The notes: generated by a model from the sequence alone, not told the origin. Shown: positions 17,613 through 25,625, counted from the stretch's first letter. The stretch: 64,000 nt of DNA from Pinibacter soli (GCF_029961145.1 NZ_JASBRG010000001.1:248001-312000); one strand, 5' to 3'. Numbers and translations: made by a program.

Positions 17613-18512
17613 TCAGCTCCTAAGCGTTTTTTCTTCTTCTACTTTAGTTTGCATATACCAACCTGCGCCAGCACCAATCATCATTGCATCTTCACCTAAC
17701 ACAGCCGTTGTGATCACTATTTCTTTGTTGACCTTTCTTATTTCATTTTCCATCGTGTCTTTAAAGAAAGAATATGCTTTCGCTATATTACCGCCAATTA
17801 CGATGGATTCGGGCTTTTCCTTTTCCATAAATGCTGCAAGAAAACAACCAAGGTTATGGCCAAACTCTTCAAAAATTATTGACGCATTTGGATCTTTTGA
17901 AATCAATGTAGAAAGTTCGTGGGCACCGATTATCTTTTTACCACTCATTTCAAAATGCCTTTTCACAAACCAACGTGTAGATATATATTCCTCGGCTATG
18001 CTAGCTTTAAACGGAAAGCGCCACAGATCGGCGCTGTGTGCAAGGCCATTGCGACAAACCGCGGTGCCAAGCCCAGTGCCCAGTGTTACACCTATTACTG
18101 TATTATAACCCATTGCGCTTCCACTGAACACTTCGCCTTGTAAAAAACACGCTGCATCATTATTTAAATAAATATCTTTTGCAGAAAAACCAAGTGCTTG
18201 CGCAAGCAATTCTTTCACATTAAGACTATACAGATGAGGATATTTGTCAAGTCCTTTTATCAAACAAATACCCACTTCATAATCGAAGGGGCCAGGCATT
18301 GCTATGCAAATTTTCTGCACGTGACTATTGCCTATTGATTGCCCGATGCATTTACTCCAGTCTGAAATTATTTTATCTGCTTCAGCATGAGAATCAATTG
18401 CAACTCTAGCCTCTGATGATTTTATAAGCTGCCGCGTTTCAAGGTCAAGCAAACATGATGTAATATGCGAGCCGCCTACATCTGCGCAAACAACCAGGTT
18501 ATTTGATTGCAT
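17613..18512 (-). CDS. ROK-family sugar kinase, lacking the usual zinc motif
   Basis: A 299-residue cytoplasmic protein of the ROK (repressor/ORF/kinase) family. The phosphate-binding start 'CADVGGSHITSCLLD' and the second glycine-rich motif 'GVTLGTGLGTAVC' are present, with 'NNDAACFLQGE' supplying the catalytic Asp. The cysteine-rich zinc signature CxCGxxGCxE common in ROK kinases is absent, which puts it in a divergent subgroup. An upstream in-frame ATG at 18536 is also possible; 18512 (MQSNNLVVCADVGG) fits the family length. It follows the mannose-6-phosphate-isomerase-like gene by 20-44 bases in one probable operon, so it may phosphorylate a hexose that the isomerase then converts. The direct substrate is unknown. 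Confidence 0.85.
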   Translation of the reverse strand: MQSNNLVVCADVGGSHITSCLLDLETRQLIKSSEARVAIDSHAEADKIISDWSKCIGQSIGNSHVQKICIAMPGPFDYEVGICLIKGLDKYPHLYSLNVKELLAQALGFSAKDIYLNNDAACFLQGEVFSGSAMGYNTVIGVTLGTGLGTAVCRNGLAHSADLWRFPFKASIAEEYISTRWFVKRHFEMSGKKIIGAHELSTLISKDPNASIIFEEFGHNLGCFLAAFMEKEKPESIVIGGNIAKAYSFFKDTMENEIRKVNKEIVITTAVLGEDAMMIGAGAGWYMQTKVEEEKTLRS

Positions 18513-18556
18513 GTAATTTGATTTGGAATAATTCATTAAGATACAACAGCAACCGT

Positions 18557-20392
18557 TTATTTTTTCCAGTGATCAATATTCTCTTTAAGAAACGATCTTA
18601 CCACTTTTGCTCTCTCTTTTCCTGTATTGGTAATTGTAAAACTTTTTGCTGCCGCAGGTATTACAAACGTTTCAGCATAGTAGAATGTTGAGCGTGTCCC
18701 ATCTGCAGTTTCTACAGATATAGAAGAGCCTTCAACAAGCATCAATACCTGGCAACTATCATTTGTATCAAGCGTAACTGTTGAATCAAATTCAACCCTT
18801 TCTACATCATAGAAATGAAATTCGTGAGTGGGCAAATGTATCAATTGCCAGTCCGCACCCTCTTTTATCACCGATTGTTTTGAGATCAATTCGTTTTGAA
18901 CACGATCGCCTTTACGTTCGAACCTAAGGTTATTGAAAGCGTGATCAATATTGATAGCACGAGGTTCACCATTGAGGTCCAGACGCAGCCAATCATACAT
19001 CTTAAATGTAAAAATGTAAGGCGTAGCACTTATTTCAAGAACAACATTGTTTGCTCCCGAACTATGCACTGTTCCGTTTGGTATCAAAAATAAATCGTGT
19101 TTTTTAGCATCAAAAGATTGCACATATTTCCTGATGTCAACTTCAACCTTATTTTTTTGGCTGTCTTCCAAAACTGTCCTGAATGCAGCAGGTTCAATAT
19201 TTTCCTGAAAACCAAGATATACATTAGCTCCTTCTTTGCAGTCGAGAATATAGTAAGTTTCATCCTGCGTAATATGCTCTCCAAATTTTTTGCGAATGTA
19301 ATCAAGCGAAGGATGGCACTGTATGGAAAGATTTCCTCCATTCCACGTATCAAGAAAATCAAACCGGATTGGAAACTCTTCTCCAAAAAAAGAAGCATGT
19401 TTCCCAATCACTTCTTTATTCTTTTTCAGCATCAACAGGTCGAAAGGTACTTCAAGCAAATTCCCATCGCTTTCAAAAACAACTCCATTTTCAGGAACGA
19501 TCAATTCAAACGACCATGCATAATTTATCTCGTCTTTATTCAACCCTTTTATTCTTTCCTTCATCCATTGTCCGCCCCATGCACCAGGCTCAAACCATGG
19601 ACGGGCACGCATTACGGATCGGCTTAGTTTTTCAATCCCCACTTCCAGATCTTTTTTAAATATCCAGTTTATTTCGTTTCTCCATTGCGTATCGGCCACC
19701 ACTGTTATCTTGTTGTAAATATCTTTCCGATGCTTGTTCAGCACTACCCAATCAACAAAAAAATAGCGCTTATACATTTCCGATGATTTGCAGATCATGT
19801 CAGTACCAAGATTACCAACTTCTGATGCACGCATCCGGTATTGTATTTCATTTTTAGGTACATCAAGGAAAACCACAGGTACATTCCAGGTTAGCAAGCT
19901 GGCACCTGTTCCGTAAGCTATCGTTATGTCATAGTTTTCATCTGGCTGAACATCTTTCAGCTTCTCCATTTGAAAAAACTGCTGAAGTTCGAGTGTAGCT
20001 TTTGTTCCCCACACTGAGCCCGGTGTTCCTAAAAATGGAGCGACCATTTTCTGTATTTCATCGGTGCTTTTCATGTATTCCTCTACATCTATCCACTTTA
20101 CTTTGTATGGCATACCTGCAAAATTCTGCTGCAAGCCCGAGGTAACATCATCCCAGATAACACCACTATAACCATCTATTATTACCTGCTTTTTGTCCGC
20201 TATCCATTTTGCAAGTGTGTCATAACCTCCGAATATTTTTCCTTCCCCTAAGGAGTGATATGGATAAATATCATACTCTTTAAGAGACTCTCTACTACTT
20301 TCAACGCGCTGAGGCATTAGGATCGGAGCTGTTAACTTCTTTTTAGTTGAAATTTCTTTTTCTTCTAATTTCTGAGTTGACGATACTTGCAT
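18557..20392 (-). CDS. Class I mannose-6-phosphate isomerase-like protein with N-terminal kinase-like domain
   Basis: A 611-residue cytoplasmic protein built of two parts. Residues 60-290 resemble a nucleoside-kinase fold, but the P-loop position reads 'VIIDGYSGVIWDD' (about 70-82), without the GxxxxGK[ST] needed for ATP binding. Residues 300-600 are a type I phosphomannose isomerase cupin. The metal ligands are all present: Gln358 and His360 in 'LSIQCHP', Glu378 in 'TQDETYYIL', and His443 in 'IPNGTVHSSG'. It should interconvert mannose-6-phosphate (or a similar aldose phosphate) and fructose-6-phosphate. With the ROK kinase downstream it forms a two-gene sugar-entry operon, and the divergent GntR/UTRA gene is the likely regulator. 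Family members with this two-domain layout are common in Bacteroidota. Confidence 0.88.
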   Translation of the reverse strand: MQVSSTQKLEEKEISTKKKLTAPILMPQRVESSRESLKEYDIYPYHSLGEGKIFGGYDTLAKWIADKKQVIIDGYSGVIWDDVTSGLQQNFAGMPYKVKWIDVEEYMKSTDEIQKMVAPFLGTPGSVWGTKATLELQQFFQMEKLKDVQPDENYDITIAYGTGASLLTWNVPVVFLDVPKNEIQYRMRASEVGNLGTDMICKSSEMYKRYFFVDWVVLNKHRKDIYNKITVVADTQWRNEINWIFKKDLEVGIEKLSRSVMRARPWFEPGAWGGQWMKERIKGLNKDEINYAWSFELIVPENGVVFESDGNLLEVPFDLLMLKKNKEVIGKHASFFGEEFPIRFDFLDTWNGGNLSIQCHPSLDYIRKKFGEHITQDETYYILDCKEGANVYLGFQENIEPAAFRTVLEDSQKNKVEVDIRKYVQSFDAKKHDLFLIPNGTVHSSGANNVVLEISATPYIFTFKMYDWLRLDLNGEPRAINIDHAFNNLRFERKGDRVQNELISKQSVIKEGADWQLIHLPTHEFHFYDVERVEFDSTVTLDTNDSCQVLMLVEGSSISVETADGTRSTFYYAETFVIPAAAKSFTITNTGKERAKVVRSFLKENIDHWKK

Positions 20393-20489
20393 GTCTGTCA
20401 GTTTAAATCTTTAATAAAATAGAATTATGTATCATTTAGTTTTTCATTAGTGCCCGGCTGAAATACTGTTAGTCTTTATAAACGACCCT

Positions 20490-20521
20490 TAAACTTACAT
20501 TATCATAAGCTAACAGGTCAA
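20490..20521 (-). promoter_or_regulatory. Candidate promoter of the isomerase-ROK operon
   Basis: On the minus strand a TTG (plus positions 20519-20521) is followed 21 bases later by TAAGTTTA (20490-20497), one mismatch from the -7 consensus TAnnTTTG. This gives a 5' leader of about 90 bases before the isomerase ATG. It is a motif match only. Confidence 0.35.
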
Positions 20522-20613
20522 TTTTGTTATTGCATTTGCCAATGCGTTCTCGACCCGGCACCCTAAGCACCAACCCGAAGTAAAGCAGGGAAAACCAGCA
20601 AAAAATTAATATG

Positions 20614-20640
20614 TACGAACATACGAACATATACATGTAT
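20614..20640. promoter_or_regulatory. Candidate GntR/UTRA operator
   Basis: Upstream of the GntR start codon a direct repeat 'acgaacat' (two copies 9 bases apart within 20614-20630) runs into a perfect 10-bp palindrome atacatgtat (20631-20640). UTRA-type GntR regulators bind short AT-rich palindromes, and the site sits about 50 bases before their own gene, suggesting autoregulation and control of the divergent operon. Confidence 0.45.
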
Positions 20641-20687
20641 CAACAATTTTTTTTCATAATTTTAACCAACCCGTAAAAAAGCACTTA

Positions 20688-21419
20688 ATGAAGCTTTCAA
20701 TAGACCACAAAAGCTATGTTCCACTTCACCTACAGGCAGAGCAATTATTGAGAAATCTTATTGCCGACCCGCAGTATGCCAATGGTAAATTCTTACCAAA
20801 TGAGGTTGATTTGGCCAAACAGCTGGCTATTTCCCGTACAACTTTGCGTCAGGCATTAAACAAATTGGTTTATGAAGGTTTATTGATACGAAAAAAAGGT
20901 ATTGGCACTAGAGTAGCCGCTGGCTCCATAAGTTCCAAATCAAATAACTGGCTTTCATTTTCACAGGAAATGCAGGCTCGCGGAATCCCCATAAAAAACT
21001 TTGAGCTGCACGTCAGTTGGGTGAACCCGGATGAGCAGGTCGCAGACTTTTTTGGCATTGGCACCGATAAAAAAATATTAAAGCTTGAGCGTCTAAGAGG
21101 CAAGCCGGAAGGGCCTTTCGTATATTTCATTTCCTATTTTCACCCTCGTGTGGAGCTTACGGGAGAGGAAGACTTCAAACGCCCGCTTTATGAGATTCTT
21201 GAAAAAGATCTTTATATCATAGCTACATTGTCCCAGGAAGAAATTACGGCTCAGGCTGCCACGAAGTTCATTGCAGACAAACTTGAAATAGAACCGGGCA
21301 GTCCCGTATTATTTAGAAAAAGACATGTGTTTGACCAGGGAGATCGCCCCATTGAATACAACCTGGGCTATTACCGGGCCGACAGTTTTGTATATACGGT
21401 TGAAAGTAGAAGAGAGTAA
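20688..21419 (+). CDS. GntR/HutC-type transcriptional regulator with UTRA effector domain
   Basis: A 243-residue regulator. Residues 5-75 are the winged helix-turn-helix of the GntR family ('YVPLHLQAEQLLRNLIADPQYANGKFLPNEVDLAKQLAISRTTLRQALNKLVYEGLLIRKKGIGTRV' pattern). Residues 95-240 form a UTRA ligand-binding domain ('DKKILKLERLRGKPEGPFVYFISYFHP', 'LEIEPGSPVLFRKRHVFDQGDRPIEYNLGYYRADSF'). Such proteins usually repress sugar-catabolic operons and release DNA on binding a sugar phosphate. Here the neighbour is the divergent isomerase/ROK operon, so the inducer may be a hexose phosphate. A candidate operator lies at 20614-20640. Confidence 0.93.
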   Translation: MKLSIDHKSYVPLHLQAEQLLRNLIADPQYANGKFLPNEVDLAKQLAISRTTLRQALNKLVYEGLLIRKKGIGTRVAAGSISSKSNNWLSFSQEMQARGIPIKNFELHVSWVNPDEQVADFFGIGTDKKILKLERLRGKPEGPFVYFISYFHPRVELTGEEDFKRPLYEILEKDLYIIATLSQEEITAQAATKFIADKLEIEPGSPVLFRKRHVFDQGDRPIEYNLGYYRADSFVYTVESRRE

Positions 21420-21722
21420 GAAATTGATAGCTATTTATCAACACCGCTACGCCCTGAATCCATCTTGGTATTCAAGGCCTTTCGCGTTCCGGTATTCTTT
21501 TCTTAAGTGGATCTCCCAACTTGAAATATCCGTTTTACACCGTCTGCTCATTGACCGCCTTGTCAAAAAAAGACTGTTCATTTTTTTCTCAAAAAGAGAT
21601 ATTCTGGCAATTTGGATGCAAAAATATTCAGCGTTTTTTGTAGCAAACGAGTCAACAACCTTGAAACTCTATACAGTTGGGATGTTTGTTAAAATTTAAA
21701 ATAATCCCAGGTTGTCGATTTA
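21420..21722. other. Intergenic region after the GntR gene
   Basis: About 300 bases between the regulator and the conserved leader of the first RRM gene. It has no gene, no strong terminator hairpin and no repeat; frames in it are short and lack family character. Confidence 0.4.
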
Positions 21723-21833
21723 ATTATCTACCTTCACTGGGAACTTTTGAGTTATTTAGCTCTTGTAAACTCTCTCCTCTCTTTTTACATCCGCCATTTT
21801 TCTCAATATTATTTACTTAATAATTCATCAAAA
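21723..21833 (+). promoter_or_regulatory. Leader of the first RRM gene (copy A of a duplicated 5' region)
   Basis: About 110 bases preceding the RRM start codon are closely similar to 22771-22883 upstream of the RRM remnant. Shared blocks include 'ctaccttca', 'tttgagtt' and the box 'acatccgccattt' (21787-21799). The position equivalent to the -7 box reads AACTTTTG (21742-21749) and lies 92 bases before the ATG, against 93 in copy B. Conservation outside the coding region suggests a functional promoter plus untranslated leader, possibly cold-responsive by context. Confidence 0.55.
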
Positions 21834-22112
21834 ATGAATATGCATGTGTCTAACCTGGCATTTAGTTTCCAGGATGAAGATCTGAAAAAACTTTTTGCAG
21901 ATTATGGAACCGTTTCTGCAGCAAAAATTATTACCGACAAATTTACCAATAAAAGCAGGGGATTTGGATTTGTTGAAATGGCCGACGAAAAAGCCGCACA
22001 AACAGCCATGAGTGAAGTCAACGGAAAAATGATCGATGGTCGCTCTGTAAAAGTGACTGAAGCAAGGCCCAGAGAAGAAAATCGCAGCAACGGCTTCAAT
22101 AAGCGCTGGTAA
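21834..22112 (+). CDS. RNA-binding protein, single RRM domain (cold-associated)
   Basis: A 92-residue protein that is essentially one RNA recognition motif. RNP2 is 'MHVSNL' (residues 3-8) and RNP1 is 'RGFGFVEM' (residues 42-49) with both stacking aromatics present. The C-terminal 20 residues are Arg/Asn-rich. The ATG at 21834 is chosen because it starts the RRM fold; a longer frame to 21747 runs into the conserved leader and is not expected to be translated. Small RRM proteins in Bacteroidota bind single-stranded RNA and are often cold-induced or act as global post-transcriptional regulators. The neighbours (a second RRM, a cold-shock-domain protein and a desaturase) support a cold-adaptation role. 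Confidence 0.92.
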   Translation: MNMHVSNLAFSFQDEDLKKLFADYGTVSAAKIITDKFTNKSRGFGFVEMADEKAAQTAMSEVNGKMIDGRSVKVTEARPREENRSNGFNKRW

Positions 22113-22152
22113 TAATTGTATATTACTATCTGAGCCGACCTTATAATAAAAG

Positions 22153-22443
22153 ATGACATTCATATTTTTAAAAGAACATTTACGCCAAAGGCATTACAAT
22201 TGGTCAGGCGAACCAAATCATTCTATACAGAACAAAGAAATTGACCGGAAGACCTTTGATCCTTTCAACGGTTTTCAGGTCCTGTTCATTATCAATTATT
22301 TTGGTAAATCAATTGGAAAACTGACCGTTACCGACGGACTAAAAGTGGAAGAACTTATTTCAACCCAATTGCCTGTGAATGCCAAAAGTGAATTGTCTGT
22401 GTTTAACTGGTTACGAGGAATTTATTTATTTTATGGTAATTGA
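22153..22443 (+). CDS. Small conserved-looking protein of unknown function
   Basis: A 96-residue soluble protein with no signal peptide or membrane segment, starting 40 bases after the RRM gene on the same strand. The C-terminal half is well structured in appearance ('FNGFQVLFIINYFGKSIGKLTVTDGLKVEELISTQLPVNAKSELSVFNWLRGIYLF') and has the composition of a compact alpha/beta fold. I believe similar short proteins occur near cold-shock genes in related bacteria, but I cannot verify this here. The N-terminal 'HYNWSGEPNHS' resembles 'HNWSGPND' in the remnant at 22884-23087. A co-transcribed role in the RNA/cold cluster is likely; the molecular function is unknown. Confidence 0.65.
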   Translation: MTFIFLKEHLRQRHYNWSGEPNHSIQNKEIDRKTFDPFNGFQVLFIINYFGKSIGKLTVTDGLKVEELISTQLPVNAKSELSVFNWLRGIYLFYGN

Positions 22444-22494
22444 TCCGGTCCGAACAAACTGAATTTGAGGAATATCACTACTAAAAAAAAGTGT

Positions 22495-22746
22495 ATGAAT
22501 ATACAGATATTTAATCTTAGTATGAATACTGCGGATCGTGACCTGCGAAAGCTATTCTCTCCTTTTGGACTGGTAACATCAGCAGAAGTGATAAGGGACA
22601 AATTGAATGGCCGTTCAAACTGTAACGCTATGGTTGAAATGCCCGTCGATCAAGAAGCCCGGCAGGCTATTGCATCGCTTCATAACGTACTTTTGGATGG
22701 CAAGAAAATATCGGTTACCGAGCTTTACTTAGGATCCAAATGGTAA
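22495..22746 (+). CDS. Second RRM-domain protein with degenerate RNP1
   Basis: An 83-residue RRM-fold protein. RNP2 is present as 'IQIFNL' (residues 3-8) and the helix 'DRDLRKLFSPFGLVTSAEVI' matches the family. RNP1, normally [RK]GFGFVxM, reads 'SNCNAMVEM' (41-49), so both RNA-stacking aromatics are missing. It may bind RNA differently or bind protein instead. The start is ATG at 22495; a frame extending to 22465 would need a TTG start and adds ten non-conserved residues. It lies 51 bases after the small unknown gene and belongs to the same rightward cluster. Confidence 0.85.
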   Translation: MNIQIFNLSMNTADRDLRKLFSPFGLVTSAEVIRDKLNGRSNCNAMVEMPVDQEARQAIASLHNVLLDGKKISVTELYLGSKW

Positions 22747-22770
22747 ACTTCGCATTGCCTTGTGGAATTA

Positions 22771-22883
22771 ATTGCCTACCTTCATGGTGATATCTTTGAG
22801 TTTTATCGCCCGTGTAAACCATCTCCTTCTCTTTACATCCGCCATTTCTCTCAAATATTTATTCATTTTTTAATCCCCATACT
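22771..22883 (+). promoter_or_regulatory. Leader copy B, upstream of the RRM remnant
   Basis: Second copy of the leader seen at 21723-21833. Here the -7 box is an exact TATCTTTG (22791-22798), and the conserved box 'acatccgccattt' lies at 22835-22847, about 40 bases before the ATG. Since the downstream RRM is broken, the leader may now serve the cold-shock-domain gene at 23094. Confidence 0.55.
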
Positions 22884-23087
22884 ATGGTTATGCATGTTTC
22901 ACACCTGCACATTGGCTTTCAGTATGAGCATCTTAAAAAACTTTTTTATGATAAGCTCAAATCGAAAAACCTCTGGAGTATCATCCAACTGTCGCAACTG
23001 CACAACTGGTCGGGGCCAAATGATATAAATATGGCAGGGATATATAACGGAACCGCTTTAAACTCACATTCATTCACCAAACTTTAA
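22884..23087 (+). pseudogene. RRM gene remnant (N-terminal part only, fused to unrelated sequence)
   Basis: An open frame of 67 codons whose first 23 residues (MVMHVSHLHIGFQYEHLKKLFYD) match the start of the RRM protein at 21834 (NMHVSNLAFSFQDEDLKKLFAD) closely. After that RRM character is lost: no beta2-beta3, no RNP1. The following 'HNWSGPND' resembles the small unknown protein at 22153. Together with the duplicated leader this reads as a tandem copy that suffered an internal deletion. It may still be translated, ending seven bases before the cold-shock gene. Confidence 0.6.
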
Positions 23088-23093
23088 TGTAAT

Positions 23094-23540
23094 ATGGCAA
23101 CCAGCTGGAATAAAAAAGATAGAGAAAATAAAAAAAGGACTGAACGCAAAAAGAAAGAAGAGAAAAGACTGGAGCGTAAAGAAAATTCGGATAAAGGCAA
23201 AAGCCTCGATGATATGATGGCATACCTGGATGAAAACGGGAATTTAACTTCCGTTCCCCCCGGGAACACAAGACGACGGGAAATTAGCCTGGATGAGATT
23301 GAGATAAGTGTGCCAAAGAAAAGAGAGTTGACACCTGAAGAACTGATTCGTACAGGCGTTGTAACTTTTTTTAACTCTGCAAAAGGATTTGGTTTTATAG
23401 AAGACAGCCAAAACGGCCAGCGGCTATTTGTGCATCAATCGTCTTTAAATTTTCCTTTACAGGAAGGACAAGAAGTGAAGTTTGAAAGCGAAAGGGGCCC
23501 CAAAGGATATACCGCCGTTAACGTTTCAAGAAATAAATAA
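23094..23540 (+). CDS. Cold-shock-domain protein with lysine-rich N-terminal extension
   Basis: A 148-residue protein in two parts. Residues 1-37 are dominated by Lys, Arg and Glu (a basic coiled or disordered segment), residues 38-85 are an acidic linker, and residues 87-147 are a cold-shock domain. RNP1 is 'KGFGFI' (97-102) and RNP2 is 'LFVHQSS' (111-117), with the usual aromatic and basic residues for single-stranded nucleic acid binding. It is about twice the length of CspA, and the tail is typical of Bacteroidota CSD proteins. It probably acts as an RNA chaperone in the cytoplasm. The gene follows the RRM remnant by six bases and precedes the desaturase by 83 bases, supporting a cold-response grouping. 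Confidence 0.93.
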   Translation: MATSWNKKDRENKKRTERKKKEEKRLERKENSDKGKSLDDMMAYLDENGNLTSVPPGNTRRREISLDEIEISVPKKRELTPEELIRTGVVTFFNSAKGFGFIEDSQNGQRLFVHQSSLNFPLQEGQEVKFESERGPKGYTAVNVSRNK

Positions 23541-23623
23541 TAATATTCGCCTGTATCTATCCGGACAATAATTCAAAGCTGCATACTTAATGCTCTATCA
23601 TCAACTTAACAGAATTCATAGCA

Positions 23624-24703
23624 ATGACAAAAGTCACTTACAATAACAGGAATGCAGTATTTTTTAATTCGCTGAAAAAATCGGTTGACCGATACTTTGA
23701 ACAATCCGGTTTAAAGAAAACAGGCAATTTTCGATTGTATATTAAATCCGTCATTTTTATTCTTACAGCGCTTGCCTTGTATGCCACGTTATTATTTGTT
23801 AAACTACCGCTATTGGCGGGCGTTGGAGCAAGCGTACTACTTGGTCTTGTTTCAGCATTCATTGGATTTAATGTTATGCATGATGCCAATCACTCCAGTT
23901 ATTCATCCAAAAAATGGGTCAACAACACACTAGGATTAACGTTGAATGCTTTGGGCGGCAACAGTTTTATCTGGAAGCAGAAACATAATATCATTCACCA
24001 TACTTATACTAATATTGATGGCATCGATGATGATATTGCAAAAAGTCCTTTTATACGCATGTGCAGCTCACAGCGATGGGTAGCGGCTCACCGTGTGCAA
24101 CATTTATATACACCTTTGCTTTATGCTTTCAGTTCGGTTATTTGGGTATTATACCAGGATTTTGAAAAATATTACAAACGAAAAATTTGCAATACAGCGC
24201 TTACAAAAATGAAAACTGCCGACCATATTTTGTTTTGGAGCAGTAAGGTATTATATATCCTCTTTTATTTGGTTATTCCTATCATGATTGTCGGATGGAA
24301 ATTGTGGCTGCTTTATTTTATATGCATGCATATTGGTTTGGGATTTACTTTATCAATCGTGTTTCAGCTTGCGCATGTGGTAGAAGATACCGTCTTTGAA
24401 TTTGCCGAAGGCGATGAAAAGCAGCTGGAAAATGAATGGGCAGTGCACCAGGTGAAAACAACGTCGAATTTCGCTGCGAACAACAAGATCCTGTCATGGT
24501 TTGTTGGTGGATTAAACTACCAGATAGAACATCACTTATTTCCAAGAATAAGCCATGTACATTATCCTGCCATCAGCCGTTTTGTAAAGGAAGAATGCCA
24601 GGCTTTTCAATTACCATACAACAGTATTCCCACAATGAATGCCGCTATTGCGTCGCATTTCCGGTTTATAAAATCAATGGGGCAAAAGCCATCATTATTG
24701 TGA
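23624..24703 (+). CDS. Membrane fatty acid desaturase (acyl-lipid, front-end type)
   Basis: A 359-residue integral membrane enzyme with the three histidine boxes of the diiron desaturases: 'HDANH' (86-90), 'HNIIHH' (121-126) and 'QIEHH' (300-304). The Gln in the third box is typical of front-end/linoleoyl-type desaturases, but there is no fused cytochrome b5 domain, as usual for bacterial members. Four hydrophobic segments (about 40-80, 225-265) span the membrane. It introduces a cis double bond into membrane acyl chains using O2 and an external electron donor, so raising fluidity in the cold. It is last in the rightward RRM/cold-shock cluster, consistent with that role. Regiospecificity cannot be read from sequence. 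Confidence 0.93.
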   Translation: MTKVTYNNRNAVFFNSLKKSVDRYFEQSGLKKTGNFRLYIKSVIFILTALALYATLLFVKLPLLAGVGASVLLGLVSAFIGFNVMHDANHSSYSSKKWVNNTLGLTLNALGGNSFIWKQKHNIIHHTYTNIDGIDDDIAKSPFIRMCSSQRWVAAHRVQHLYTPLLYAFSSVIWVLYQDFEKYYKRKICNTALTKMKTADHILFWSSKVLYILFYLVIPIMIVGWKLWLLYFICMHIGLGFTLSIVFQLAHVVEDTVFEFAEGDEKQLENEWAVHQVKTTSNFAANNKILSWFVGGLNYQIEHHLFPRISHVHYPAISRFVKEECQAFQLPYNSIPTMNAAIASHFRFIKSMGQKPSLL

Positions 24704-25067
24704 TGGACTTGAAATGATTAATCTATTCTGCGGTGAGGGTGGGATTGTAACCCAACTCCTCAAATGCAGTCTGGATCGATATTCCATCATTTCAATAACC
24801 CGATATTCCACGAATTACTCCTGCTTAAAGCGATCACGTTCTATCTAAAATTACAAAAAATTGAACGCCTTTAAGCAGTTGATAATATTTGCAACACTGA
24901 AAAACCAAATTCAAAAAGAATTGGCTCAAATGTGGATCACTAGTCCGATGACGAATTCCAAACAAATCTATAGAGTATTAGGGCAATGGATATGCATAAA
25001 ATATAACTTCGGGTATTTTCTTCAGTTCAATCGAAATTAATTTTAAAAGGTGTTCTCCATCGAAACT
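24704..25067. other. Intergenic region between convergent genes
   Basis: About 360 bases between the desaturase stop and the stop of the leftward barrel protein. There is a short imperfect 'gggattgtaaccc' hairpin near 24743 but no clear terminator, no gene and no repeat. The last 50 bases are AT-rich. Confidence 0.4.
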
Positions 25068-25619
25068 TTAAAAAGCAAATCCCAAAAAAATACCAAATCC
25101 AATTGAAAATTCATTACTAGGATTGTCCGTCCACTGCAACAATGGATAGCCTTGAATAATTGTTCCATACTTGTTCATATACCTATATCCGAGGCTTAGC
25201 GTATATGCAGATTCAAATTTTTTATGAATCACAGGAGGCGCTCCAGTTGAGTCGACAAAATCAGGGCCAAACGCTGCTGTGTATCCAATTCCAATCTGAG
25301 CAAAGCTTGCCTTTTTTCCAACAAGGCAATACATCGTTAATGGAACATAACAGCTACCTGGGATTTGCTTGTCATAAGATTTACCCCCCGGAGTGTAACC
25401 TACACCTGTACTTAAATTATAAAAAAAAGTTTGCGGTTTACTTGCATATATTTTTCTTTCATAATTCACTGATATAATTCCTCTATTGTGTCCTAAACAT
25501 CCAAAAAACACGTCCTGTTTTAATGGCATTCCATATTTAGAACCGGATTGGGCATTACAGTCTCTGCTTGCAAATAGACTTAACATCAGCACTGCCGTTC
25601 TTATTCTTCTAAAATTCAT
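25068..25619 (-). CDS. Small exported outer-membrane barrel-like protein, unknown function
   Basis: A 183-residue protein with a signal peptide (MNFRRIRTAVLMLSLFASRDCNA, a weak one ending in Ala). The mature part has eight or so amphipathic strands rich in Gly, Tyr and Phe ('FFYNLSTGVGYTPGG', 'YTLSLGYRYMNKYGTIIQGY', 'FSIGFGIFLGFAF') and ends in phenylalanine, the hallmark of small outer-membrane barrels. No family is recognised. Its ATG lies only six bases after the stop codon of the TPR gene, so the two are one operon and may act together at the envelope. Confidence 0.6.
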   Translation of the reverse strand: MNFRRIRTAVLMLSLFASRDCNAQSGSKYGMPLKQDVFFGCLGHNRGIISVNYERKIYASKPQTFFYNLSTGVGYTPGGKSYDKQIPGSCYVPLTMYCLVGKKASFAQIGIGYTAAFGPDFVDSTGAPPVIHKKFESAYTLSLGYRYMNKYGTIIQGYPLLQWTDNPSNEFSIGFGIFLGFAF

Positions 25620-25625
25620 TCTTTT

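Noticed and set aside
21325-21699. 124-codon frame overlapping the GntR gene end
   Set aside because: The first part is an out-of-frame shadow of GntR and the remainder has no family character.
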